Below, in pieces: positions 1 to 11,279 of a stretch of 64,000 nucleotides of DNA. A model generated the notes under the pieces. That model did no database searches. It was not told the origin of the DNA and saw only the letters and a program-made list of their open reading frames with translations. Source of the DNA: Cheilinus undulatus (Eukaryota; Chordata; Actinopteri; Labriformes; Labridae); contig NC_054878.1 in NCBI RefSeq assembly GCF_018320785.1, positions 46,364,061-46,428,060 of the forward strand. The letters are read 5' to 3'. Within the stretch, counting starts at the first letter, position 1; every line of letters begins with the position of its first letter. The translations under genes and the position numbers were made by a program.

Positions 1-1024
1 CCGCTAAATTAGGTAAACAAAAATAAAAGTTTTGGGTTTGTTTCCAGCAATGAGGCGAGATTCTCTGCAAAATTGATGAAAGAAAGAAAAATAAAAGGCT
101 GTGATTTATTTTAAAGTAACTGTGGTGGTTTCTAAATGAGCTCTAAGTCGGAGGGCTGTTTAATCTCTCTGACCTCTCTTATTAATACATCTTCAGCTGC
201 AGATGAAAAACATGCACTTGCTGATGGGTTTGGCTCACAAACAAGTCGGAGTAAGAGATCAGCTCCTAATGGGATTGAGGATTCTTACGTAACGGCTTTT
301 AAAATCAATGAAAACCCTCAAGAACCCCCCACTCCTCTTTGTCATATCAGAGGTGTTTTAGGCAGATGGGGGAGCTGGTTTCTGAGCCAGATGCAGACAG
401 CTGTCATGGAAACAGACACGACTTTGTTCACCACAGTGCGACTCTCTCCGCCAACCTCCATCGCCACAGCGCTGAGACGAGACCGGATCAGAGAAGATGC
501 CGATGCCGAAGAGGAGAGCGGGAACGGAACCATCAGAGCCGCCCTTCAATGCCAGATGTGCTTCAAAGAAAGACATCCACTCAAGGTTTTACTTCCCAGA
601 CTCAGCAGATGTTCTGATCCAGCACAATGGACGAGCATTCTTCAAATGCTCCGATTTATACCGTACAAAATCTGAATAAGACTGACTCACACTTGGCCTC
701 AGAAACCTTGGCATGACCTCCACATTTGGATAAAACATGAGCAATTCAGGCAAGAAGGAGAAAGCTTGGCCCTGCCTCAAAAACTCTCTTCAAAGGCTGA
801 GTAATGCTCAACGTTCGGGTAATAATGGAAAGATTCCTGAGCTCATGGGCGCTGAAGGTGGGCGCTACTTTTCCAGAACACACTCAAAAGTGCTCTCTTT
901 AATGTTTAATGTACTTTTCAGACTAACACTCTAATTCTGATATCAGACAGAGATAACCTGAGTAAATACTAGAGTCCGTTTTTAAATGATGGTTTCATTT
1001 ATTGAGGGTAAATCCATCAAAACC
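1..1024. other. Intergenic, no gene assigned
   Basis: No recognisable gene. The stretch 339-617 is open on the plus strand and richer in GC than its flanks, with an AG just before the ATG at 369. Two other frames over the same DNA are also open for 60 to 180 codons, so openness alone is weak evidence. I recognise no protein family in any frame. It could be a terminal exon of a gene lying to the left or chance. Confidence 0.2.
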
Positions 1025-1352
1025 TACGGATCCCGGGAGGTGACATAAACGGTTTTTTTTAATACGCACATGCGATTAAGTATCTCGTACATGTGATTTA
1101 TTATCTCGTATGTTGTTTTATAATCTCGCACGTGCGTTTTATTCGTATCTCGGATGTGTGATTTCTCAGTATCTTGCATGTGAATAAAACGCACGCACGA
1201 GATACTGAGAAATCACGCGTACGAGATACGAATAAAACACACGTGCAAGATACTAAAACACACGTGCAAGATACTAAAAAGCACGTGCGAGACAATAAAT
1301 TGCACGTGCGTTTAAAAAAATACCACGTTCATGTCACCTCCCAGGCTCCGTA
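1025..1352. mobile_element. Foldback MITE-like element
   Basis: The two ends are inverted copies: the left end reads TACGGATCCCGGGAGGTGAC and the reverse complement of the right end differs from it at two of 20 bases. The whole roughly 330-bp interior is close to palindromic about position 1190. It is filled with variants of CACGTGCGAGATAC in one orientation on the right half and inverted on the left half. No coding capacity; the open frames across it are a by-product of the repeats. The superfamily is not clear because no convincing target duplication was found. Confidence 0.6.
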
Positions 1353-1930
1353 CAAACCTGCCTGGTCCTATGTGAAAGAACCAACCCTTCCAAAGGCCCA
1401 TTATACTCCCTTTACGTACGAAAATGTATACGTCATTTTCAAACGATGTTACCGTCACTGCTCACATACTCCGATGCGTCCTTTATGTTGGCATGGATGT
1501 TAACCAATACATCCACCAGAGTCAAAAGTTTATGACAACAACAAACTCAACAACAAACATGACGACTGTGGAGGAGGTATTGATAATGTACCTCCTGCAT
1601 AAAAGACCAAAACAGAGGCAGCGTTTCTAACCAACTTGCATAACTTTTCCTCAGAAAGTTCCGCCATTGTTATTTCTTCTTCATGTCTCACTAGAGCTAC
1701 CTATCGGGTAGTGACAGCAACACTGCCACCATGTTTTCCAGTGGTACTGCTCCATTTGGCCCGTATCCGTAAGCTTTATGGAAACGTGCAGAAATACAGA
1801 CGACATGAACGCGGAGCACGGACAGAAAGCTCTGTCCATATCCAGATTCATATTTAACGTTGAGCATAAATGGGCCTTAATACCTGTTTGAATTAATGCT
1901 GATGCTTCACACTGCTGCTGCTGATGGCAA
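1353..1930. other. Intergenic, nothing recognised
   Basis: Mixed-composition sequence between the foldback element and the minisatellite. Short open frames are present on both strands but none resembles a known protein or has splice signals in a sensible arrangement. Confidence 0.4.
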
Positions 1931-3040
1931 AGCTTCACCTCCTCCTTTATAGCATAAAGCTCCACCTCCTCCACCCCAGCCTCCTCCTTTATAGACTAAA
2001 GCTCCACCTCCTCCACCCCAGCCTCCTCCTTTATAGCATAAAGCTCCACCTCCTCCACCCCAGCCTCCTCCTTTATAGACTAAAGCTCCACCTCCTCCAC
2101 CCCAGCCTCCTCCTTTATAGCAGAAAGCTCCACCTCCTCCACCCCAGCCTCCTCCTTTATAGCATAAAGCTCCACCTCCTCCACCCCAGCCTCCTCCTTT
2201 ATAGACTAAAGCTCCACCTCCTCCACCCCAGCCTCCTCCTTTATAGCATAAAGCTCCACCTCCTCCACCCCAGCCTCCTCCTTTATAGACTAAAGCTCCA
2301 CCTCCTCCACCCCAGCCTCCTCCTTTATAGACTAAAGCTCCACCTCCTCCACCCCAGCCTCCTCCTTTATAGCATAAAGCTCCACCTCCTCCACCCCAGC
2401 CTCCTCCTTTATAGCATAAAGCTCCACCTCCTCCACCCCAGCCTCCTCCTTTATAGCATAAAGCTCCACCTCCTCCACCCCAGCCTCCTCCTTTATAGCA
2501 TAAAGCTCCACCTCCTCCACCCCAGCCTCCTCCTTTATAGCATAAAGCTCCACCTCCTCCACCCCAGCCTCCTCCTTTATAGCATAAAGCTCCATCTCCT
2601 CCACCCCAGCCTCCTCCTTTATAGACTAAAGCCTCAACTCCTCCACCCCAGTCACCTCCTTTATAGACTAAAGCTCCACCTCCTCCACCCCAGCCACCTC
2701 CTTTATAGACTAAAGCTCCATCTCGTCCTCCCCAGCCTCCTCCTTCAAATACTAAAGCTTCACCTCCTCCACCACCTCCTCCTTTATAGACCAAAGCTCC
2801 ACCTCCTCCACCCCAGCCTCCTCCTTAATAGCATAAAGCTCCACCTCCTCCACCCCAGCCTCCTCCTTTATAGACTAAGGCTTCACCTCCTCCACCCCAT
2901 CCTCCTCCTTTATAGACTAAGGCTTCACCTCCCCCACCCCATCCTCCTCCTTTATAGACTAAGGCTTCACCTCCTCCACCCCAGCCTCCTCCTTTATAGA
3001 CTAAGGCTTCACCTCCTCCATCCCAGCCTCCTCCTTGTAG
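1931..3040. repeat. 39-bp minisatellite, about 28 copies
   Basis: Head-to-tail copies of a 39-bp unit. The plus strand is pyrimidine-rich (CCTCCTTTATAG then CATAAAGCTCCACC then TCCTCCACCCCAG) and the minus strand is G/A-rich. Two main subtypes alternate irregularly, with CATAAAG or ACTAAAG after the TATAG. Copies between about 2340 and 2600 are almost identical while those at both edges are diverged, the usual sign of expansion from the middle. Because 39 is a multiple of three, several frames stay open: a plus frame of 386 codons (1924-3084), and minus frames giving a 13-residue Gly/Trp-rich repeat or a Glu/Val/Leu-rich repeat. No promoter, splice site or non-repeat coding sequence supports translation. 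Confidence 0.95.
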
Positions 3041-3939
3041 GATGTAGAACATCCTGGAAATGTTCTTTATTTTCTGTGATTTAATTCCAACAGTGAAATG
3101 CAGTTTATTGTAAATCCATAATGAGTCCTTACACCATGAAAGTAGGTTTTAAAATGTTTCAAACAATGCTCTGTTTAATTGCTCATTTTTTAACAATTAT
3201 ATATGTTTCTGACGATTTCTTCTAAATTCTTTTTTAAAATCCATCCCTCCAAGGCAGTTAGTTGTTTTGCTTTGGGCAGTAAAATAATTGCTTACACTGC
3301 CTTGTTATTCTGCTCACCTCTAGTCCAGTGAAAACCACGAGTCTGTGTCTGAGTGATCGAAGTAAAAGGAATAACTGCAGATTATCCTCCAATGTCAGCC
3401 TGGTGCACAGCTGACCTTTGTTATTAGCTAGATGTCTCAGTGACCTTTCCTGCGACCCCCTAGCTTCCTGTCTAAGAACTCCAGTGGCACGGTGGCCAAA
3501 CTTGAGCCTAAAACATGAAGCCAGAGTCACCACACCCTCATGTCATTATTATCCAGCTCCTCATGGAGCATCATCAGGACCAGACTATAAAAATCCAGAC
3601 TGCAAACAGCTGAGGTCCTTTTTCTGCATCACTCCCACAATGCCTTGCATCCCAAAGCTAGAAGGCACAGCACTTTTAAAACAGCTTTTGTCCTCACTGT
3701 GTGAAATGGGTCCATTAAATGATTACTGTGGCTACTAAGGAGTAGATACACAAAGTCAAGTGTATTCTTAATGTTATTGAAAAGACCAAAATTCTAAAAA
3801 ATCATAAACAGACATCCTGCTGGGAGGTTATGAAGACTTCGGCTGGTTGTTGAGTCTCTCATCTTCCTCAGACCCTCCATGGGGTTCAGGTCAGATCAGC
3901 TGGCTGGCCAATCAAACCCAGTAACACAGTACTTTCAGC
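3041..3939. other. Intergenic, nothing recognised
   Basis: Unique-looking sequence with no exon, RNA gene or intact mobile element that I can support. The part around 3790-3940 resembles a degraded DNA-transposon fragment, but no ends could be identified. Confidence 0.35.
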
Positions 3940-4023
3940 TGTTTTTGCTTCACCTCTTAGATTGTGGCTCTTGCAGAGGTGTTTTTCAACAGTTTGGCTC
4001 TTTGGTTGAGTAACGCTGCTTTA
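3940..4023. mobile_element. hAT family A, right-end remnant
   Basis: The stretch ending GGTTGAGTAACGCTGCT matches the right end of the family A hAT elements at 21210-22037 and 35427-36420, including the preceding gtggctcttgca and ttggctcttt words. Only this terminal piece remains; the left end and tandem core are absent. A run of about 14 G lies at 4251-4264, just beyond it. Confidence 0.6.
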
Positions 4024-4334
4024 AGGATTATCAGAGCAGAATAATCAGGTAGTATTGGCAGTAAAACCAAATAACTGATGACCTGGTAAAGACGGATGTT
4101 CAAGAACATTTGCAGACCAAAATATCAAAGATATAAAAATGTTAAAAATATTTAAAATTAGACAAAAATGTTTGAAAATATGGTTACTTTTTTTTTTAAT
4201 CTGATTGTTTATGTGGGTGGGGGTCCACTGAATGAATAATTTTCTCTTGGGGGGGGGGGGGGGGCTCACTCACACACACTTTGAAAACCCCTGCTCTGGA
4301 CATTAGTCGAGTCAGCAGTCTTCCCCATGATTTT

Positions 4335-4790
4335 CTTTTAGAATTGATTTTAAAATTTTACTTGTTTTTAAAGCTCTTCATGGCCTTGCTCCTGCATATT
4401 TGTGTGAACTGTTGTCTGTCTCCAACCCAAACAGGGCCTTAAGGTCAGCCGCCCAGCTGCTGCTGGAAGGGCCCAGAGCCCAGTATGGACACTGGGGAGG
4501 CCGGGCCTTCTCTGTGGCGGGGCCCAGACTTTGGAACAAGTCCCTGGACATGAGAACCATCACCAACTTTGGCCTTTTTAAATCCAGGCTTCAAACCTTT
4601 TTTTTCAGGCTGGCTTCTAACATTCAGTCGTGACACATAACTTATATTTGTTTTATTGTAGTTTTTATTGGTTTTACATTGTTTTATTATTCCTATTCAT
4701 ATGCTTTGATTCTATTGGAAAGCATGTTGGTCACTTTATGTGTATAAAGGGCTCTAAAATAAAAGCTGATTGATTGATGATTGTGAGAGT
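4335..4790 (+). mobile_element. L2-like LINE 3' fragment
   Basis: Translation around 4340-4635 gives the C-terminal end of a non-LTR reverse transcriptase ORF: FKALHGLAPAYLCELL, then a region with AFSVAGPRLWN and FKSRLQTFFF, the usual C-terminal hallmarks of fish L2/CR1-type ORF2. It is followed by a 3' UTR ending in AATAAAAGCTGATTGATTGA, the tetranucleotide-type tail of this clade. Heavily 5'-truncated, so inactive. Confidence 0.8.
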
Positions 4791-4944
4791 GAACCAGACT
4801 AAGATAATCAATAACTGACAAGAATTTGGCCTTTTTTCTACATTTTAAGAAGGTGGATTTTAGATTTTTGTGAGCTGTGAGCCATCATCAGGATTAAAAC
4901 ATGAAAAGTCTTGCAATATTTCATTTTGTGTGAGAGTAATCAAA

Positions 4945-5395
4945 ATCAGTGGTTTTTAAACTTTTTTCACCCAAGGCACACCCAAGGTTAAGCCAGAATC
5001 TCAAGGCACACCATATTTAAATCGACACAAAATAGACTTTTTGGATAATGCTACAGTCAAGGTGGCCAATAAGGGGAGAGCCTTCTGTAGCCCAGCCAGC
5101 CGGGGGAGCATGGAGATGGCAAAAATGGGCAAAAAGTGGTAAAACAAAGACAGAAATGAGCGAAAATTGGTTAAAAAAAAAAAAAAAGTGGCCAAACAAT
5201 GGGTTGAAATTAGCAAAAACTTGTTGAAAGTGTCAAAATAGTGGCAGAAATGGGTTACAATTGGTCTAAAAGGGTAAAATGTTGTACGAATGTGGTAAAA
5301 ATGGGTTAAAAGTGATAAAAAGGGCAAAATTTGGTGAAAAAATGGTCAAACAAAAGCAAAAGTGAGCTGAAATTGGCCAAAAGGCACATTTTTCA
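4945..5395. mobile_element. hAT family B remnant
   Basis: Begins with GTGGTTTTTAAACTTTTTTC followed by acccaaggcacaccca, the inverted counterpart of the family B right end seen at 55380-55460. The interior is the degenerate aaaagtggcaaaaatgggt array that marks this family. The other terminal repeat is missing: the array stops near 5395. A poly-A run sits at 5174-5187. Confidence 0.65.
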
Positions 5396-5614
5396 TGGGT
5401 GCAGCCCACATACTCAGCTCTGCTGCTCATCCCACAAATGCATGATCCTTACAAATGTGGCATCATTTAAAAGGGTAATAAACAGGCTGTCCAACAGTAT
5501 AAGACTTATTACCAAGAAGCATTGTTACAACAAAGAAATAATCTACCAAACACAAATCGCCTTACTTTTTAAGTTTATAAATATGTGTCATTTAAGGTGA
5601 TTTCTTTTAAACAG

Positions 5615-6129
5615 TGATGAGGAAAGTCTGGGTGAAGAACAACATTCACACACGTCTCCCATCTGGAAATATGAAGGTAGATTTTTAGTTGTTTTTTGTG
5701 TGTGTGTGTGTGCGAAAGCACCTCAGACTGAAACTTCAGCCACGTGAAGCTAACAGGATGGTTTTGTGTTCTTCCTGTCAAACAGCCCAACGTCTGCGTG
5801 AAGTTTTCTTTCTCATCAGAACTGCGAGCACTTTAGCGAACATCCCCCGCTCATGTCAGACGGTTTGTGGAGTCAGAGAGTTGATCAACCCCGGCAGAAG
5901 ATTGGAGTTTATTTCAGACGCTGTTGGTCTAAAAATTGACAAAACCTCTTAGTGAAGTGTGAGCAGGATGTTTCTCATGTCTGGTTTGTTAAGTTTCTTT
6001 CGTTTCTCTCGGTCTTCCTCCCCTCCAGCGGGGCAGCAGTGGACCGACGCCAGAGCTCCGAGTCTGCTGAGGAGAAATGTGTGCGTGCTGAGGAGGAGTG
6101 TTAACGAGGCTCAGCCAGCGAGGAGGTGA
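5615..6129 (+). CDS. Two candidate exons of an unidentified gene
   Basis: Exon-like block 5615-5676 follows a TTTCTTTTAAACAG acceptor and ends at AAG|GTAGAT; it reads DEESLGEEQHSHTSPIWKYE in one frame. A second block starts at 6029 after a strong pyrimidine tract (TCTTCCTCCCCTCCAG) and continues that phase as AGQQWTDARAPSLLRRNVC and so on, to a TGA at 6127. The phase agreement across the 352-bp intron is the main support. The protein is not recognised and no upstream exons were found, so it could equally be a non-coding exon pair next to the CpG-rich block. An ATTAAA lies at 6519. Confidence 0.25.
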
Positions 6130-6480
6130 AGCTGCTGCGAGGTGACCTTAGACCTCCCAGACGCGCTCTCTCTCAGACTGGGCCGCCTCTGGCGGGGTCG
6201 TGGCGCCCCACGCTCGCCGGGAGGCAGCAGCCGGGGTCAGAGTGAGGAACCCCGAGCCTCCGTCCTGCCGTATCCAACATCGACACCGACCAATCGACCG
6301 GCCGCAGGAGGACGGAGGAGGAAGAGGAGGAGGAGGTGGACGAAGAGAGCAAGGAAGGAGGGGAGAGGCTCTGGTTTTTCTTTCTCTCTTTTTCCATCAG
6401 CACAAACAAACCACTTTCTACTTTTACGGAGAGAAACGGCGGGAAAAGAAGCACAACAAGAGTACTTTACAACATTTTAA
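5990..6480. promoter_or_regulatory. CpG-rich block, possible promoter
   Basis: This block is far more GC- and CpG-rich than its AT-rich surroundings and contains a CCAAT box (gaccaatcg near 6288), purine-rich runs of GGAGGA and several GGGCGG-like stretches. Such islands normally mark vertebrate promoters. If so, the gene would lie on either side, but neither direction shows a recognisable coding exon within several kilobases. Its overlap with the candidate exon pair is unresolved. Confidence 0.4.
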
Positions 6481-6657
6481 ACCCTAAACCACGCTGAAAC
6501 CCTTTAAACTGTTTTTATATTAAATACGGCATTCAGGGAAATTAGACTTTAAAACAGGGGATGCCTGTAGTTTATTGATTATTGATCTGTTACAGGATGA
6601 TTGTTATTTCTGATCAGTCATTTTAAATCAACTTTTCCTGCCTTATAAACCAGAGGG

Positions 6658-7460
6658 CAGTGATCCTCAAACAGTGGCCCGTGGGCCAGGCCCGGCCTAC
6701 CACTGACATTTATCCGTCCCTCAGGGACACCTGTCAGGATTTAATATTAAGAAAAAAAAACAAAAAACAGTATTTTTTATTTAAAAATAAAAATCAGAAT
6801 TTTATATTTACAGATAAAAACCGGAATTTTGTATTTTTAGAAAATAAAAAAATATATTTTAAAATAACAATCAGAATTTTATGTTTTAAAAAAAATAATA
6901 ATAAATTAAAAATAAAAATCAGAATTTTATATATATATAAATACAGATCAGAATTTAATATATAATAAAGGATTTTAAATTTTCATAAAAATCTGAATTT
7001 TATATTTAAAAAAAATTAGAATTTTATATTTTAAAAATAAAAACAGATTTTATGTTTTAGAAAAATCAGAGTTTTATATTTTAAAAAAATCAGAATTTTA
7101 TATTTTAAAAAAATCAGAATTTTATATTTAAAAATAAAAATCAGAATTTTACATTCAACAATAAAAATCTGAATTTTTTTTATTTAAAATTTAAAAACAA
7201 CATTTTATATTTATAAATAAAAATCAGAATTCTGCATTACAATATCTACAATAAAAATAAAAATCTGAATTTAATATTTATAAATAAAAATTAGTTTTTT
7301 ATATTTAAAAATAAAAACAGAATATTATTTTTAAAAATGAAAATCCAAATTTTATATTAAAAAATAAAAATCAGAATTTTATATTAAAAAATGAAAATCA
7401 GACTTATGTTTAAAAATAAAAATTTAGATCTTTTTTTAAAATCTGAATTTTATTTAAAGA
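6658..7460. mobile_element. hAT-like end with AT-rich tandem core
   Basis: The left boundary CAGTGATCCTCAAACAGTGG followed by cccgtgggccaggcccgg is typical of a hAT terminal repeat. From about 6745 to 7450 the sequence is a degenerate array of roughly 20-26-bp units (aaaaatcagaattttatatt). No convincing right terminal repeat was found, so the element is truncated or the end has decayed. No coding capacity. Confidence 0.55.
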
Positions 7461-8750
7461 GTGAAATAATTCAGTGGTGTTAGGGTATAGTAAAGATTAC
7501 CCACTCCTCCTACCATGTTTATGAGATTCCTTCAGTTTTTTAGTGACCTTAATAAAGATTAGAATAAAAATATATATAATAACACCAATCAAAGCTGCAG
7601 TAACATTTTCCCTGCAGTGAGGGACACTGAAAACATGCACATTTCTATTTAATTTAATACTTAAAGCTTAAATAACTGGAGAATTATTTTTACACACTAA
7701 AGATTTTTTACTTTTTTATGATTTAAATAAAACTGAAAAAAGGAAAGGTAGATTTAAGGACATCATGGAAAAACAACCAACGTCTTCTAAAGTATTTGTA
7801 TAAAATGTTCAAAGTCTGTCTGAGCCTTCAAACAAAAAGAACCATTTTGTCTTTAAAATTAAACAAAAATAGATAGTTTCCATTCACTTCTAAAATAACT
7901 GAAGAATAAGAATAGCCATGTTTTCCTCTCTTTAAACCAGTGAGAATATTCTAGAAAGAAGGGTCCATGACAAAACAGTCACAATTTTATTTATAAAAAA
8001 ACACAACAAAAATATCATTTTTCAATTATTCTTAAAATAATTTAAACTTTTATTCTGTTAAAAACCCAGTGAGTTGAAAAGTTTCATTTTCAATCCAAAA
8101 ATAAAAGACTGAATCCTTCTTTTATAGAGTCTATTATTATTTATGATTGATGACAGAACAGACGAGGTTTTGATTTGAAACATTTCCTTCTCCAAACAGA
8201 CAAATAAAGACTTTTCTGCTTTGGTGACTTTAAAAGACCGAGCAGTGAGAAACTGACCTCTGTCTCTCTTCCTCTCTCTGTCTGATTATCTGAACTGTAA
8301 AAGAAGCTCTGATCGGCCAGCTTTGTTTTAAACTGCTGCATCTTTATGTTGAAAGCAGAGTCCATGGATAAAAAAGAAAATATAATTTCACTAATTCTAA
8401 ACACCCTGATCGAATGAGTTCGTCTGTTAAACACTCGTTCAGTTCAAACATTTCCTTTTCAACCTAAAAATCAAAGATTGAATGTAAATGAGTAGATTCT
8501 TTGTAGAGTCTGTCAGGATTTACGATGGGAACAGAAAAGCTCTTTCCCTCCCTTAAACAGGCATCACGTCCTTTTTACCTGAAGCCTCTTCTTAATCATA
8601 ACAGTTAACCCTCCACAGCTCTCAAGAATTCAGTCAGTTCAGTCTCATCTTATGCTGCTCTGTCCTGGACAGACGCTAATGTCTGTGGGCGTCTATCTTT
8701 TTATGATCTCAGTGTGATAGACTCCACAATTCTCTTTTCTTTGTACACTA
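7461..8750. other. Intergenic, nothing recognised
   Basis: AT-rich sequence without recognisable exons. Two loosely similar stretches, around 8080-8350 and 8430-8560 (both with aaaaatcaaagactgaat-like words followed by agagtctrt and acagaaaa), suggest an old local duplication. Confidence 0.35.
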
Positions 8751-9412
8751 TGTTATTTATTATTTTATTATTTTATGACTTTATTATTTTATTTATTATT
8801 TTATTTTATTAGTTTCTTTATTATTTTGTTATTTTATTTTATTATTTTATTTATTATTTTATTTTTGTATAGTTTAATTCATTATTTTATTATTTTAGTA
8901 CACTATTATTTTATTTTATTACTTTATTTTAGTTATTATTTTATTACTTTTTTATTATTTTATGTATTATTTTATTACATTATTTTATTATTTTATTTAT
9001 TATTTTATTACTTTATTTTATTATTTTATTTATTATTTTATTACTTTATTTTATTATTTTATTTATTATTTTATTTTTGTATAGTTTAATTTATTATTTT
9101 ATTATTTTATTACTTTATTATTTTATTTTATTACTTTATTTTATTTATTATTTTATTAATTTATTTTATTATTTTATTTATTATTTTATTATATTGTTTT
9201 ATTATTTTATTACTTTATTTATTATTAAAATATTATTTGATTTATTTATTTTTTTAATTTATAATTTTATAATTTTATTTTAAAATTTTATTGTATAATT
9301 TTAATCATTATTTTAGTATTTTATTTTATTTATTATTTCATTATATTATTTATTTTTTATATTTTATTTTATCATTGTTTTTTATTTTCTTTTTTTTTTT
9401 TTTTTTTTTTTC
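8751..9412. repeat. AT-rich (TTTTATTAT)n tract
   Basis: About 650 bases made almost only of T and A in an irregular ttattttatt pattern, ending in a poly-T run at 9390-9411. Long open frames of Phe/Ile/Leu/Tyr on the plus strand are produced by the composition and are not genes. Confidence 0.95.
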
Positions 9413-9772
9413 TTCCTCTTTGTTTTCCAACCCTTGCCCTTTTACAAAATACAAATGAAACCCCAACAGGAAAGACATATTTGAAGAGTTTCTTAAGACT
9501 AATAATTACTGTGCACAGGAACATCTTGGGAGTCATTTTTCCAGGGTTAAAAATAATTTCCTGAATGGTCAAATGTACTCTTTTTTAGTGTATTTATTAC
9601 CAACCACACCCAGACTTGGAGTACAAATAGAGGTGAAATTCTGCTGAAGTAAAATTTTAGCCACGCCCACTCAAGTTTAAATTCAGCCGTCATCGCTCAT
9701 GGAGGGTCTGCAGATCGTTAGGAGTCCCAGCTCTCCTCACCTGGTGATGAACTCTCAGACACCTGGGCTGTG

Positions 9773-10402
9773 TCTGAAACCACTCACTCATTCCCTCCTC
9801 CCTATCCCCTCTATAGTGAGCAGCATATAGTGGACTATCTAGAGGAGTCAACTGAAAAACACAAAAATGATTTCAGACACTACTCCGGCCGTGGGCGATG
9901 ACATCATCGCCGTCTCACAATTAAAACGTTTAGCAGCAGGCTCGTAAATTTCCTTGACAACGGCTGAGAGTTCATCAACGGTAGAATTTCACTGAAAACT
10001 GACACAAAATGTAACGTAGTTTCACAAAAATAAATCTATAAAAAAGCTGTCTCTATAGTGACAAAATAATCTACATTTTTGTGTGTATTGTCACTTATTT
10101 TTGCATAAAGATGATGGTCTAATGTCTTGTAATCATCATTGGGGGAAAAAGTTACTCCGTTTTGAATCCTTAATATTTTCTTACAGATTTGGTAAAACCA
10201 ACAAAAAGCATTTTAAAAAGTTTTTATGTGTGTTCCTGTGCTCCTCTCTTCGTCCGTCATGTTTGAGAGCAGCAACCGCGATGCATGATGGTAAATATTG
10301 CTGGGCTAGTGACCATTGGTTGTTCACTACTTTTCACAATGCATTGTGGGATAGAATGAGTGCACTATATAGTGGATAGGGAGTGATTTTGGACACAGCC
10401 CT
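9773..10402. mobile_element. TIR MITE (GGGCTGTGTC ends)
   Basis: Left end GGGCTGTGTCTGAAACCACTC-like and right end, reverse-complemented, GGGCTGTGTCCAAAATCACT are matching inverted repeats. Inside both ends lie tcccta and cactatatagtg-type words, giving longer imperfect inverted repeats. About 630 bp with no coding capacity. Elements with these ends are common in fish genomes as non-autonomous DNA transposons; the superfamily was not settled because flanking duplications are unclear. Confidence 0.7.
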
Positions 10403-11279
10403 GGACTACAGCTTCAGCTCACCTTGCTCCTCTTTAACCTTTGAATCAGCGATGTTTTACTGAGTTTTTCACCTTGTCTAACTCCATTCTGTCCTCTTTT
10501 TTCTGCACTATTGTTGTATAATAAACTTCTTTAACCTCACTGCCTCATCTCTGCTCTGCTCCGGGTTCTTAACATGTTCATCAGAATTGTTTCTGTACTA
10601 TAAGAACCCATGTCTAACACTGAGCTATGGGTAAAATCTCTCTTTAGTTATTCCTGTATTATAGGTGGAGATGCAGCAGAATGATCTATTAAGAGAAAAA
10701 ATGTAGCTTTATATAAAGATCAGTCTATTTAGAGTAAGATATACTCTGTAGTTGTTTTTATTGTATTCATCATGGAGAACTTAATCATCATCATCACTTT
10801 AAAAATAAAACTCTGGAAACTTTATTCTGAGGGCAGGGTGAATTTTAGTCCAAATAGAAGAAATATTCAACTTTTCAGAGAAAATTCTGATTCAATTTGA
10901 GTAAAATGTTCTCAGGTAGACTTACTGAGTAAGAACTGTAACATTTTTACAGTCAGATTTTCTCTCACATTAAATTATAAGCAGTGTGGTTTTAATTATT
11001 AAATACATTAAAAAAAACATATTTGGCTTTTATTTCTATCATCACTTAAATATTGAATAAGTCTGTGGGTTTGAAAGTTTCCTTGTCCGTCCGAAACAGA
11101 ACAGATCAGATGTGATGAAGCGGATTCTTTAAACGACTACACACACACATCCCTAGGGGACATTTTCTGCACCTACTTTAAATGCTAAAATCTGTGATTT
11201 ATATTATTTTTCAAAACAATCTTTGTTTTTTGTTTTTTCTTCTGTTATCACTTCCAGCTCTGATCATGACAAAGCAAAT
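10403..11279. other. Intergenic, nothing recognised
   Basis: No exon, RNA gene or bounded repeat that I can support. Short (CA)n at 11138-11148. Confidence 0.35.

Noticed and set aside
1907-3084. Long Gly/Trp-rich and Leu/His-rich proteins on opposite strands
   Set aside because: They are translations of a 39-bp minisatellite whose length is a multiple of three; openness on both strands and the lack of any non-repeat coding sequence argue against a gene.
8775-9283. Hydrophobic Phe/Ile/Tyr-rich membrane proteins
   Set aside because: Produced by the TTTTATTAT composition of the tract.
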